A stretch of DNA of 64,000 nucleotides from JAWXBA01 sp048499805 (GTDB lineage Bacteria; Gemmatimonadota; Gemmatimonadetes; Gemmatimonadales; GWC2-71-9). The first letter of the stretch is position 1, and each line of letters starts with the position of its first letter. Below, piece after piece: positions 49,117-59,592 of the stretch. Made by a program: the position numbers and the translations under genes. Location of the stretch: the NCBI GenBank assembly GCA_048499805.1, contig JASNZF010000002.1, forward strand, positions 372,001-436,000, in the 5' to 3' direction. Below the pieces are notes generated by a model, which saw nothing but the letters and a program-made list of their open reading frames with translations, was not told the origin of the DNA and searched no databases.

Positions 49117-50309
49117 GGCCCCGCCACTGGCTCCTCGCCGGGCTGCTGGTCGCGGCCGGGTGCAAGGAACAGCTCTCGGTCCCGACCGACTGCGCGGTGG
49201 AGTGCTCCACCGGGATGATCATCCGCGACACCGTGATCGACGCGAAGCTGCTCGGTGATTCTACCTTCACCGGCTACGTCGGGCACAACGACGCCCCCAG
49301 CCTGTTGCTCTCCAACGACTCGGCGCTGGGAATCGTCCACGCGGTCATCAGCTTCGACGTGACCCCGGACTCGCTGGAGTTCGGCGGCACCAAGTTCTCG
49401 GTCGTCCGGGATTCCGTGAAGATCCTGGTGGCCATCGGGACCCGCGACACCTCGGTCCACAATCCCCGGCTGCTCTTCTACCGGCTGCCGATCCGGACCG
49501 ACTCGACCGCGAGCTATGCCGACGTCGAGTCCTACTTCACCCCTGACCGGCTGCTGGACAGCCTGGTCGTGGGCGACTCGATCACGTCCGGCGAGGTCCC
49601 GCTCCTCTTCGCCGGCGACGACCTGGCCAAGGTGGCCATTCCCGCCGCCGACAGCGGGCGGGTCTCCCTCGGGATCAAGCTGCACGCGGATGCGCCGACC
49701 GCCATGCGGATCGGGAGCCGGCTCACCAGCGGCTTCGCGCCCGGCTACGTGACCTACGGCCAGGGCGACGAGAACACCCCGGAGTTGATCCAGGTCCAGT
49801 TCGATCCGGAGCCACTCTACAACGGCATCGTGCGTGGCCCCGGGGTGCCGACGCCCCCTGGCAACGACCTGCTGGTGGTGGGCGGGATCCCGTCGTCGCG
49901 CTCCATCATCCGGTTCGAGCTGCCGGAAACGATCCGCAGCCAGGGAAACCTGCTCCGGGCCACCCTCCTCCTGACGCCCGACGAGGCGATCAAGGGGTGG
50001 TCATTCGAGCCGACCGGCCTGGAGATCCGCCCGGTCGTGGCGGACCTCGGATTCCGCTCGCCGCCGTCGTCGGTGGCGATCGGCGGGGAGCTGCTGACTC
50101 CGCTCTCCGCCGACGTGGTCGAGGTGGAGGTCGCCTCGATCGTCAGCCTCTGGCTCCAGAGCCCCCTGATCGTCCAGATGTTCTATGTCTCGGTGACCAC
50201 CGAAGGGGCGGCCTTCTCCGAGCCACGGTTCCGCAGCACCCGATCCGCCTCCGGCGGGCCGAAGCTGCGCCTGACCTATGTTCTCCCCGGCCGTCCGGAG
50301 GCACCCTAA
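49113..50309 (+). CDS. Outer-membrane-type lipoprotein of unknown function
   Basis: The ATG at the cdd stop gives 398 residues with a lipoprotein signal: MRPRHWLLAGLLVAAGC, lipobox VAAGC with Cys17. The mature part is beta-rich with repeated motifs of the form SxIRFELPETIRSQGNLLRATLLL, which resembles DNRLRE/DUF7594-like jelly-roll domains seen in surface proteins. There is no catalytic motif. It is followed without a gap by a beta-barrel-like protein, and the two probably form a surface pair. Confidence 0.75.
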   Translation: MRPRHWLLAGLLVAAGCKEQLSVPTDCAVECSTGMIIRDTVIDAKLLGDSTFTGYVGHNDAPSLLLSNDSALGIVHAVISFDVTPDSLEFGGTKFSVVRDSVKILVAIGTRDTSVHNPRLLFYRLPIRTDSTASYADVESYFTPDRLLDSLVVGDSITSGEVPLLFAGDDLAKVAIPAADSGRVSLGIKLHADAPTAMRIGSRLTSGFAPGYVTYGQGDENTPELIQVQFDPEPLYNGIVRGPGVPTPPGNDLLVVGGIPSSRSIIRFELPETIRSQGNLLRATLLLTPDEAIKGWSFEPTGLEIRPVVADLGFRSPPSSVAIGGELLTPLSADVVEVEVASIVSLWLQSPLIVQMFYVSVTTEGAAFSEPRFRSTRSASGGPKLRLTYVLPGRPEAP

Positions 50310-51482
50310 GTGGCCCGCGCACCGCTCCGGCTCCTCGCCGCCCTCGGCTTCTCCGTCGCGCTGGCCGGCGTCGCCGAGGCCCAGTCTTCGCAGTTCGGGT
50401 CCCGGGGCCTCGGCCTGCCGGCCCGGCCCTGGTCCGCCCACAGCCTCGGCATGGGCGGCGCGCTCTCGTTGTTCGATACCGAGTCGAGCCTCAGTCCCGC
50501 CTCGATCGCCGGACTGGCCTCGCTGCAGTCGGTCGGATCGGCCACCAGCAACTGGCGTGACAGCCAGAACGACACCGGAAGCGGGTTCGGCCGGGACACC
50601 CGGATCGGGATCATCCAGGCCGCCGGGCCGGTCCACGTCACCGAAACCGGCCTGGTCCGGTTCAACGCCAGCATCAGTGTCTCCTCATACCTGGACCGCA
50701 ACTTCGGGCTCGCCTCCTCCGACTCGATCACCCTGCGCGACGAACGGTTCCTGGTCCGTGATACCCTCCTCAGCCAGGGCGGCCTCTCGGACGTCCGGAT
50801 CGCCGCGTCGTGGAACTCCGGTGGCCGGGTCATCGTGGGCTTGGCCGGCCACCTGATCACCGGGGCGGCGCGCGTCTACACCTCGCGCACCATCGACTCC
50901 GATCTCTACAGCCTGGTGCGCGAGGTCCGTGAGGTCTCCTACCTGGGCTACGGGGTCTCGAGCGGGCTCACCTTCCGGGTGTCCGACCGGATCGCGGTCG
51001 GGGGGATGGCGCGCATCGACGCCCCGGCCCGGGTCGAGCGCGACACCACCGACCTCGGGACGGTGGAGTTCCCGGTCACGCTGGCCTTCGGCGCCCGTGC
51101 CACCGTGCACCCCCGGTTGTTGCTCGCGGGTCACGTCCTGCACCGGGGTTGGTCCACGGCAGATGCCGACCTCAAGGACCTGGGGGGGCTCGGGTCCCGG
51201 AACAGCCTCGAGCTGGCCGGCGGCCTGGAGTGGGCCCGGAGCGGGAGCGACGTGACCCGCTGGCCGCTCCGGCTCGGCTTCCATCGGTCCACCCTGCCAT
51301 TCCCGCTCGAGGCGGGCGGCCAGGGCCGCGAGGTCGGACTCTCGCTCGGCACCGGGGTGCGGCTGGGCAGCGGGGGCCGGGGGGGCTTCGACTTCGCCGC
51401 GCAGCAGGTCTGGCGCTCCGAGGGGACGCAGTGGCGGGAGCAGGCGTTCATGCTCACCGTCGGCATCTCCATCCGCCAGTAG
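50310..51482 (+). CDS. Predicted outer-membrane beta-barrel protein
   Basis: A 390-residue protein starting with GTG directly after the lipoprotein TAA. A signal peptide (RLLAALGFSVALAGVAEAQ) is followed by a Gly-rich conserved head (GLGLPARPWSAHSLGMGGAL) and then alternating strands with aromatic ends up to the terminal strand FMLTVGISIRQ. The head resembles FadL/PorV-like barrels (GMGGA, ASIAGL). It may transport or assemble hydrophobic substrates or secreted proteins; the family call is tentative. Confidence 0.7.
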   Translation: MARAPLRLLAALGFSVALAGVAEAQSSQFGSRGLGLPARPWSAHSLGMGGALSLFDTESSLSPASIAGLASLQSVGSATSNWRDSQNDTGSGFGRDTRIGIIQAAGPVHVTETGLVRFNASISVSSYLDRNFGLASSDSITLRDERFLVRDTLLSQGGLSDVRIAASWNSGGRVIVGLAGHLITGAARVYTSRTIDSDLYSLVREVREVSYLGYGVSSGLTFRVSDRIAVGGMARIDAPARVERDTTDLGTVEFPVTLAFGARATVHPRLLLAGHVLHRGWSTADADLKDLGGLGSRNSLELAGGLEWARSGSDVTRWPLRLGFHRSTLPFPLEAGGQGREVGLSLGTGVRLGSGGRGGFDFAAQQVWRSEGTQWREQAFMLTVGISIRQ

Positions 51483-51500
51483 CCCGCGGGGACCGGCATT

Positions 51501-52811
51501 GTGAAACAGGTCTACCTCGAGACGTACGGCTGCCAGATGAACGTGGCCGACAGCGAGTTGATGCTCGGGGTGCTCCAGGCCGACGGCTACACCCGCACCG
51601 AGGATCCCGCCACCGCCGACCTGATGCTGGTCAACACCTGCGCGGTCCGGGACAACGCGGAGCAGCGCGTGATCGGCCGGATGGGCGAGCTCCAGCGCTT
51701 CAAGCGACCCGGCACCGTCCTCGGCGTGGTCGGCTGCATGGCGCAGCGGCTCGGGCCCCAGCTTCTCGAGTCGGTGCCCCGGGTGGACCTCGTCGTCGGG
51801 CCCGACGCCTATCGCAACCTCCCCGAGCTGGTCCGGCATGCCCACGGCGGCGGCCGCCTCTCCGACACCGAATTCCGCAGCTGGGAGCACTACGAGGACG
51901 TGCCCCCGGTGCGCACCCCCTCCGCGTCCGCCTTCGTCACGGTCCAGCGGGGCTGCGATTATCGGTGCACATTCTGCATCGTTCCGACTACCCGCGGTCC
52001 CGAGCGGAGTCGCAAGTTGGAGGACGTGGTGCGCGAGGTGACGCACCTCGCCGCGCAGGGCACCACCGAGGTGACCCTGCTCGGCCAGACCGTCAACTCC
52101 TGGGACGATGGGACCCATGGCTTTGCCGACCTGCTCCGCGCCGTGGGCGCGGTCGACGGAATCCGGCGGGTGCGCTTCACCAGCCCGTACCCGACCGACT
52201 TCACCGATCCGGTCATCGCCGCAATGGCCGAGACGCCGGCCGTCTGCCATCATGTCCACCTGCCGGTGCAGAGCGGGTCGAATGCGGTGCTGCGCCGGAT
52301 GCTCCGGCGCTACACCCGCGAGGAATACCTCGCGGTCGTGGCCCGGCTCCGCGCCGCGATGCCCGGGATCACCTTCTCCACCGACATCATCGTCGGGTTC
52401 CCCGGCGAGACCGAGGCGCAGTTCGCGGAGACCCTCTCGCTCGTGCCCGAGGCCGGGTTCGACGACGCCTACATGTTCCGCTATTCGGTCCGCGAGGGCA
52501 CCCCAGCGGTCCGGCTCAAGGACCATGTCGACGAGACGGTGGCCGCGGAGCGCCTGGAACGGCTCATCGCGGTGGTCCGGCAGCAGGCGCGGAGCCGCAA
52601 CGTCCAGCGGGTGGGGACCCGGCACGAGGTGCTGGTCGAGCGCCCGGCCCGGCGCGGAGAGCTCCTCCTGGGCCGGACCCGCACCAACCACATGGTCCTC
52701 CTGGACCTGCCCGTCGAGTCGATCGGCAGCTATCAGCAGGTGCGGCTCACCGGCACGACGGGATCCACGTTCACGGCGGAACTCGATATCCCCCGATTGG
52801 CGGTCCTGTGA
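51501..52811 (+). CDS. miaB: tRNA-2-methylthio-N6-isopentenyladenosine37 synthase MiaB
   Basis: MiaB is a radical-SAM enzyme that adds a methylthio group at A37 of tRNAs. The 436-residue protein from GTG has the N-terminal UPF0004 domain with the auxiliary cluster ligands Cys11, Cys47 (NTCAVRD) and Cys79 (GCMAQR). The radical-SAM cluster Cys152-x3-Cys156-x2-Cys159 follows in GCDYRCTFC, and a C-terminal TRAM domain starts near 375. LLGQTVNSW and HLPVQSGSNAVLRRM favour MiaB over MtaB or RimO. comFB begins inside its stop codon. Confidence 0.93.
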   Translation: MKQVYLETYGCQMNVADSELMLGVLQADGYTRTEDPATADLMLVNTCAVRDNAEQRVIGRMGELQRFKRPGTVLGVVGCMAQRLGPQLLESVPRVDLVVGPDAYRNLPELVRHAHGGGRLSDTEFRSWEHYEDVPPVRTPSASAFVTVQRGCDYRCTFCIVPTTRGPERSRKLEDVVREVTHLAAQGTTEVTLLGQTVNSWDDGTHGFADLLRAVGAVDGIRRVRFTSPYPTDFTDPVIAAMAETPAVCHHVHLPVQSGSNAVLRRMLRRYTREEYLAVVARLRAAMPGITFSTDIIVGFPGETEAQFAETLSLVPEAGFDDAYMFRYSVREGTPAVRLKDHVDETVAAERLERLIAVVRQQARSRNVQRVGTRHEVLVERPARRGELLLGRTRTNHMVLLDLPVESIGSYQQVRLTGTTGSTFTAELDIPRLAVL

Positions 52812-53095
52812 TCCAGAACCAGGTCGAGCACCACGTCGTCCAGGCGTACCAGGCGCTCCGCGCCAGGGTACCAGAATTCTGCGGCTGCGCGACTTGCGAG
52901 GCCGACGTCCTCGTCTACGCCCTCAACCGGCTCCCGGCGCGCTACGTGGCCAGCCGCAAGGGGACGGTGATCACCGAACTCGCCCTCGATGGCAACCAGA
53001 TGCGGGCCCGGATCGAGGTCCTGGTACTCGAGGGGCTGCGGCAGGTGGCCAGCAACCGTCGCTGCGAGGGCAAGGGGACCGCCACGCCGGGCTGA
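52808..53095 (+). CDS. comFB: ComFB-family protein
   Basis: A 95-residue protein from the GTG overlapping the miaB stop. The signature EFCGCATCEADVLVYALNRL near 23-42 has Cys25, Cys27 and Cys30, then PARYVASRKG, as in the late-competence ComFB family. Cys residues can bind zinc in Bacillus ComFB, and ComFB homologues have been reported as cyclic di-nucleotide receptors in cyanobacteria and other bacteria. Its place immediately before comEC suggests control of DNA uptake. That link is inference. Confidence 0.87.
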   Translation: MIQNQVEHHVVQAYQALRARVPEFCGCATCEADVLVYALNRLPARYVASRKGTVITELALDGNQMRARIEVLVLEGLRQVASNRRCEGKGTATPG

Positions 53096-53108
53096 GCCGG
53101 GGTGGGGC

Positions 53109-55352
53109 TTGAGTCCCCGGGCTCCCCAATGGATGGTGGCGGTTCTCGGGGCCGGTCTGGTGACCGGCCTCGCGCCGTTTTCGGGTACGGCCGTCGTTCC
53201 TGGTCTCCTGCTCGCGGTCGCGCTGGCCACCCGGCGCGCTCCCGCGGTGATCCTGCTCGCGGCCACGGCCACCGGGGTGGTGCTCGGCCTCCAGGCGCGA
53301 CAACGCGACGCCTCGAGTTGCCCGGCACGGCTGCCGGCCGGCGAGGTGGGGCTCGTTGTCCGCCTCGTCGAGCCGGTGCTCGAGGGCTCGGCCCGGGGCC
53401 AGCCGATCCGGGCCGGGTGCCACGGGCTGGTGCGACTCCGGATGCCGCAGGGTGCCGACGCCCGCGTCGGCAGTGCGCTCCAGCTCACGGGCCGATGGAT
53501 CCCGCGGGCGGGGCGGATGCGCCCCGCGGACGGCGTCCTGGTCGTGCGGCAGCTCGAGGTGCATCCCGGACGCGCCACCGCGAGCGAGCGACTGCGGGCA
53601 TCGGTGTCCTCCACCAGCGCACGACTCTTCGGGCCACGCGCCGGGGTCGTCGATGCACTGATCCTCGGCCGGCGCGAGGGCATGGACCTGGGACTCCGCG
53701 AGGCCTTCGCCCAGGCGGGGCTGGTCCACCTGCTGGCGATCAGCGGTTTCCATGTCGGGCTGCTGGCCTCGTGGGTCATCCTGCTCGGGCAGGCCGTCGG
53801 GCTCCGGCGGGGCCGGGCCTGGGTGCTCGGGGCCGTGGTGGCCACCGGGTATGTGGCGCTGCTGGGCTGGCCGGCGCCGGCGACTCGCGCCGCCTGGCTC
53901 ACCGTGCTCGCAGCCCTCGGATTCGCGCGGCAGCGGGCGGTCGATCGCTCTGCCCTGTTGGCCACCGCCTGCCTCGGGGTGGTCGTGGTCGATCCCTGGG
54001 CGGTTTCCAACCTCGGGGCGTGGCTCAGTGTCGCGTCCATCGCCGGCCTCTCCAGCGCCACCCGCTGGAGCGACCGGGCGCTGGGCTCCCGCTGGGGCTG
54101 GCGGATGCTCGCGGCCTCGGTCGGTTCGACCCTTGCCACGGCGCCGCTCACCGCGGCGGTTCTGGGTGCCGTCGCGCCGATCGGCATCGTGCTCAATTTC
54201 GCGGCGATCCCGCTCGCGGCCCTGGCGGTGCCGGGGGTGCTGTTCGCACTGGTGACCGGACCGTTCCTGCCGGAGCTGGGGGCCACGGTGGCAGCGGGCG
54301 CGGGGCTGGCGCTGGCGGCGCTCGAGGCGCTGGCCCGCTTCGGCAGCCGGGTGCCCGGTGGTCACCTCGTGATGGAGCCAAGTTGGGTGGCGGCGCTGCC
54401 GTGGGGCGTGGCGGCGGTCCTCGGGTGGTGGGGCATCTCAGGCGGGACGACCGCATATGTGGCGCTGCGACGGTGGGGTGGGGCCACCGCCCTCGCCATG
54501 TGGCTCCTCGCCGCATGGGTGGGATGGTCCGGTGCTGCTGACGACGACGGGGCGCTGACATTACATTTTCTCGACGTGGGGCAGGGCGATGCGACGGCGA
54601 TTCGCACCCCCCGGGGACGCTGGGTCCTCATCGATGCCGGTCCCGCCGACGAACGCACCGACGCCGGGCGGCGCGTCGTGGCCCCCTTCCTGCTCCGCCA
54701 GAGGGCCCGATCGCTGGACGTGGCCGTGGTGAGCCATGCCCACGCCGACCACCTCGGCGGCCTCCCTGCGGTGCTGGAGCGCCTTCCCACCGCCCTGGTG
54801 CTCGAGCCGGGGGTACAGGCCCCGGAGCCCGGCTATCGCGCCTTCCTGGACTGGGTGGCCGCCCATGGGCAGCCGTGGCGCGTGGTGCGGCGGGGGGATC
54901 GCTTCGTCCTGGATGGGGTCGAGTTCACCTTCCTCCATCCTGACACCACCTGGAGCGGCTGGGGGCTCGACCTGAACGAGAACTCCGCCGTGCTCCGGGT
55001 CCGGTGGGGTGGGTTCAGCGCACTCCTCACTGGGGACGCGGGGTTCCCGGCCGAGTCGCTGCTCGCCGGCCGGGTGGGCCGGGTGGACCTCCTCAAGGTG
55101 GGCCACCACGGTTCCCGGGGCTCCACGGGCGAGACCTTCCTGTCCGAGCTGGCGCCGATGGCGGCAGTGATCAGCGCAGGGCGGGGCAACCGGCACGGAC
55201 ATCCCGCACCGCCGGCGCTGGACCGGCTGGGCGCGGCCGGGGTCCGGATCTTCCGGACCGACCGGGACGGCGCCGTCCGGGTGACGGTGCGAGCCACGAC
55301 CATGACGATCCGCGGCGCCGGTGGCGCCGGGACCTTTTCCCTTCGGCCCTGA
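53109..55352 (+). CDS. comEC: DNA internalization protein ComEC/Rec2
   Basis: ComEC forms the inner-membrane channel for single-stranded DNA during transformation. I use TTG at 53109 (MSPRAPQWMVAVLGAGL, 747 residues); ATG at 53133 is the alternative. Order: N-terminal spans, an OB-like periplasmic domain (about 70-160), and the Competence domain with the HLLAISGFHVGLLA segment and about eight further spans. The C-terminal metallo-beta-lactamase domain has HAHADH at 543-548, VGHHGSRGS and a terminal nuclease-like strand set. All three parts are present, so the protein looks functional. It follows comFB by 13 nt. Confidence 0.93.
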   Translation: MSPRAPQWMVAVLGAGLVTGLAPFSGTAVVPGLLLAVALATRRAPAVILLAATATGVVLGLQARQRDASSCPARLPAGEVGLVVRLVEPVLEGSARGQPIRAGCHGLVRLRMPQGADARVGSALQLTGRWIPRAGRMRPADGVLVVRQLEVHPGRATASERLRASVSSTSARLFGPRAGVVDALILGRREGMDLGLREAFAQAGLVHLLAISGFHVGLLASWVILLGQAVGLRRGRAWVLGAVVATGYVALLGWPAPATRAAWLTVLAALGFARQRAVDRSALLATACLGVVVVDPWAVSNLGAWLSVASIAGLSSATRWSDRALGSRWGWRMLAASVGSTLATAPLTAAVLGAVAPIGIVLNFAAIPLAALAVPGVLFALVTGPFLPELGATVAAGAGLALAALEALARFGSRVPGGHLVMEPSWVAALPWGVAAVLGWWGISGGTTAYVALRRWGGATALAMWLLAAWVGWSGAADDDGALTLHFLDVGQGDATAIRTPRGRWVLIDAGPADERTDAGRRVVAPFLLRQRARSLDVAVVSHAHADHLGGLPAVLERLPTALVLEPGVQAPEPGYRAFLDWVAAHGQPWRVVRRGDRFVLDGVEFTFLHPDTTWSGWGLDLNENSAVLRVRWGGFSALLTGDAGFPAESLLAGRVGRVDLLKVGHHGSRGSTGETFLSELAPMAAVISAGRGNRHGHPAPPALDRLGAAGVRIFRTDRDGAVRVTVRATTMTIRGAGGAGTFSLRP

Positions 55353-55361
55353 GGGCGTGCC

Positions 55362-56371
55362 GTGCTGAACAACACCTCCATCATCACGATCGAGCGGTTC
55401 ATCCTCGAGCAGGAGCGGAACTTCCCCGAGGCGACCGGGGAGCTCACCAACCTCCTCTACGACATCGCCCTTGGCACCAAGATCGTCGCGGCGGCGATCC
55501 GCCGGGCGGGACTGGTGAACATCCTCGGCTCGGCCGGGGCCACCAATGTCCAGGGCGAGGAACAGCAGAAGCTCGATGTCTTCGCGAACGAGACCCTGAA
55601 GAGCGCCATGACCCACACCGGGCGGGTCTGCGTGATGGCCTCGGAGGAGGACGAGGAGATCATCTCGATCCCGGCCGAATACCGGGCCGGGAAGTACGCC
55701 GTGCTGTTCGACCCGCTGGACGGCTCCTCCAACATCGATGTCAACGGCGCGGTCGGCACGATCTTCAGCATCTACCGGCGGGTCTCGCCGGAGGGCGACG
55801 GGACCCTGGACGACGTGTTGCAGCGGGGCTCCGAGCAGGTGGCGGCCGGCTACGTGATGTACGGCTCGAGCGTCATGCTGGTCTATACCGCGGGGAACGG
55901 GGTGCATGGCTTCACACTCGATCCGACCTTCGGCGAGTTCGTCCTGTCGCACCCCGCCATCCGGATGCCGCCCCGGGGCAAGTACTACAGCGTCAACGAG
56001 AGCAACTTCGCCCGCTGGAGCAAGGGGGTGCAGCGGGCGGTGCGCGGCTTCCACGGCGACTTCCCCGAACTGATCCCGGGCAAGGTCAGCCGCTACATCG
56101 GCTCGCTGGTGGCCGACTTCCACCGCAACCTGATCGCCGGTGGGATCTTCCTCTATCCCGGGGATGCGAAGAACACGGGGGGCAAGCTGCGACTCTCCTA
56201 CGAGGCGGCGCCGATGGCGTTCATCGCCGAGCAGGCCGGTGGCGCCGCCACCGACGGGACCCGCCGGATCCTCGACATCGCGCCGAGCGAGCTCCACCAG
56301 CGCATTCCGCTGGTGATCGGCTGCGCGGAGGATGTGGCGTTTGTGGCCCGGATGATCGCCGAGACGCCGTC

Positions 56372-56375
<4 letters not shown>
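55362..56375 (+). CDS. fbp: Fructose-1,6-bisphosphatase, class I
   Basis: A 337-residue class I FBPase, the gluconeogenic enzyme. It starts at GTG. The metal site DPLDGSSNIDVN, ASEEDEEI, YGSSVMLVYTAGNGV and FLYPGDAKNTGGKLRLSYEA are diagnostic. Length equals the E. coli enzyme. The next gene overlaps by 4 nt. Confidence 0.95.
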
Positions 56376-57923
<1,548 letters not shown>

Positions 57924-57931
<8 letters not shown>

Positions 57932-58580
57932 GGCCGGGATCGTGCTGCACGACGTCGAGGTGCCCCGCACCGCGCGGGTGGCGGTCCTGGGCCACCCCCC
58001 TGGCGCCGAAACCTGGCTTGCCCTCCACGGCTACGGGCAACTGGCGGGACGGTTCCTCGCGAGCTTCGCGGGGGCGGAGCGGCCCGGTCGCGCGATCGTC
58101 GCGCCCGAGGCACTGTCGCGGTTCTACACCTCGCGGGAGCCCTCACGGGTCGGCGCCACCTGGATGACGCGGGAGGCCCGCGAAACCGAGATCACCGATT
58201 ACCTCCGCTACCTGGATCTGGTGGTGGACCGATTCGCCCCGCCGGCCGGCGCCATTCAGGTCCACGGCTTTTCGCAGGGCACCGCCACCGCCACGCGGTG
58301 GCTGGAGCACACCGCTCGACACGTGGACCGGATCGTCCTGTGGGGAGGAGGGATCGCGCCCGAGGTGGACCTGGCCGCCGTGCGGGAGCGGCGTCCCGGG
58401 CTGGAGTGGCACATCTGCATCGGCGACGAGGACGAGTTCATCACCGAGGAAGCGGTCGCGGCGGAGTCCTCCCGGCTGGAGGAGGCGGGCATCGCCTTCA
58501 TGCTGCACCGCCACCCGGGAGGCCACCGGATCGATCCGGCCATGCTGACGGAGCTGTCGGCACCAGTTTCCGGCGGCTGA
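57924..58580 (+). CDS. Phospholipase/carboxylesterase-like alpha/beta-hydrolase
   Basis: A 218-residue hydrolase from GTG overlapping the mutase stop by 8 nt. LALHGYGQLAGRF holds the oxyanion loop, HGFSQGTATA the nucleophile Ser117 (GxSxG), GDEDEF the acid near 170, and GGHRID the catalytic His near 203. This is the acyl-protein-thioesterase/carboxylesterase family. The substrate is unknown; cytoplasmic. Confidence 0.85.
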
Positions 58581-58613
58581 GTCGGGGGGGGGCGGGGGGC
58601 CGACCCGCAGGGT

Positions 58614-59159
58614 TCAGTCGGTCTTCTTCCGGTAGAGCCCATCGAACGCCACCGTCCAGGTGGCGCCGCCGTCCGAGGTTGTCTCCCAGAGCTGGCGCAC
58701 CGAACCGTCGGGGTTCGGGGTGAAGAGGAGACGGTGCTCGACCGTCGTGCCGTTCGGGCCGGGCACGATGCTCCGGTAGTGGAGCGTCCCGGCGATGAAC
58801 TTCCCGGTGAACCGCAGCACCCCGCCGGAATTGTCGACCCAGACCTGGTTCCACTCCCCGGTTCGACGGTCGAAGAAGTTGAAGCTTTGCCCCGTCGATC
58901 CCCCCTGTCCCACCCAGTGCTCGTGGAGGATGCAGCCGCTCTCCTCGAGGGTGATCCGGTTGGTCCCCGCCTGGTTGCCGCCGACGGTCACGTTCCAGTC
59001 GCCCACCCAGAAGTCGAAGGCGCGGTGGTCGGGGGTGTTGCAGGTCGGGCGTGCGGCTGGGGGGGGCGTCTGGGCGTTGGCGTCGGGCGGAAAGGCCAGG
59101 AGCGCCACCAGCAGGACGGCGCCGGCGGGCCCGGGTTGGACCGCGATTGTGGTGGGCAT
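58614..59159 (-). CDS. Secreted DUF1579-like protein
   Basis: A 181-residue protein. The ATG at 59159 gives a signal peptide (GAVLLVALLAFPPDANAQ); longer upstream starts would hide it. HRAFDFWVGDWNVTVGG and the beta-rich remainder (LHEHWVGQGGSTGQSFNFFD, GEWNQVWVDNSGGVLRFTG) match DUF1579/lipocalin-like secreted proteins of unknown ligand. It is convergent with the esterase (33 nt apart). Confidence 0.78.
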   Translation of the reverse strand: MPTTIAVQPGPAGAVLLVALLAFPPDANAQTPPPAARPTCNTPDHRAFDFWVGDWNVTVGGNQAGTNRITLEESGCILHEHWVGQGGSTGQSFNFFDRRTGEWNQVWVDNSGGVLRFTGKFIAGTLHYRSIVPGPNGTTVEHRLLFTPNPDGSVRQLWETTSDGGATWTVAFDGLYRKKTD

Positions 59160-59238
59160 GTTCTCCCTACGGCAGCCCGGGAAGCAGGGTTTCCCTCCCC
59201 GGTAGAGGCATCGCGCTTGTCCCCTCTCTCCGGGTCCG

Positions 59239-59265
59239 CTAAGTTTCATGGCTGTCATAACTTAG
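59239..59265. promoter_or_regulatory. Palindromic operator-like site in the fmdB/DUF1579 divergent gap
   Basis: CTAAGTT and AACTTAG are perfect 7-bp inverted repeats separated by 13 nt, an AT-rich island ending 15 nt before the fmdB ATG. Size and symmetry fit a dimeric regulator site controlling either divergent gene. A hairpin in the fmdB leader is the alternative. Confidence 0.45.
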
Positions 59266-59280
59266 GGGATTGATCCGGCC

Positions 59281-59592
59281 ATGCCGACCTACGAGTACCG
59301 CTGCCCCGAGGGGCACGCCTTCGAGAAGTTCCAGAAGATGACCGACAAGCCGCGCGCCGCCTGCCCGACCTGCGGCAAGGCGGCCACCCGGCAGATCTCG
59401 GGCGGCGCCGGCCTGGTCTTCAAGGGCAGTGGCTTCTACATCACCGATTACGGCAAGGACGGGAAGGGACCGCGCAAGGAAGTGGCGGCCGAATCGTCGT
59501 CCACCCCCGCCACCGGCACCGACAAGAAGGCGAGTGCCGACTCGACTCCGGCCAAGACCCCGGCAGCCAAGCCCGCGAAGGCCACCGAGTGA
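59281..59592 (+). CDS. FmdB-family zinc-ribbon protein
   Basis: A 103-residue protein starting MPTYEYRCPEGHAFEKFQKM. Zinc ligands are Cys8 with His12 in the first knuckle and CPTC (Cys28, Cys31) in the second; the first knuckle is CxxxH instead of CxxC. The C-terminal 45 residues are a low-complexity Ala/Lys/Thr/Pro tail. The family is usually called a putative regulatory protein. argS overlaps its stop by 4 nt. Confidence 0.85.
   Translation: MPTYEYRCPEGHAFEKFQKMTDKPRAACPTCGKAATRQISGGAGLVFKGSGFYITDYGKDGKGPRKEVAAESSSTPATGTDKKASADSTPAKTPAAKPAKATE

Noticed and set aside
55004..56371. Open frame upstream of and continuous with the acyl-CoA mutase
   Set aside because: It runs antisense-like through comEC and fbp coding sequence; the GTG at 56372 matches the family start.
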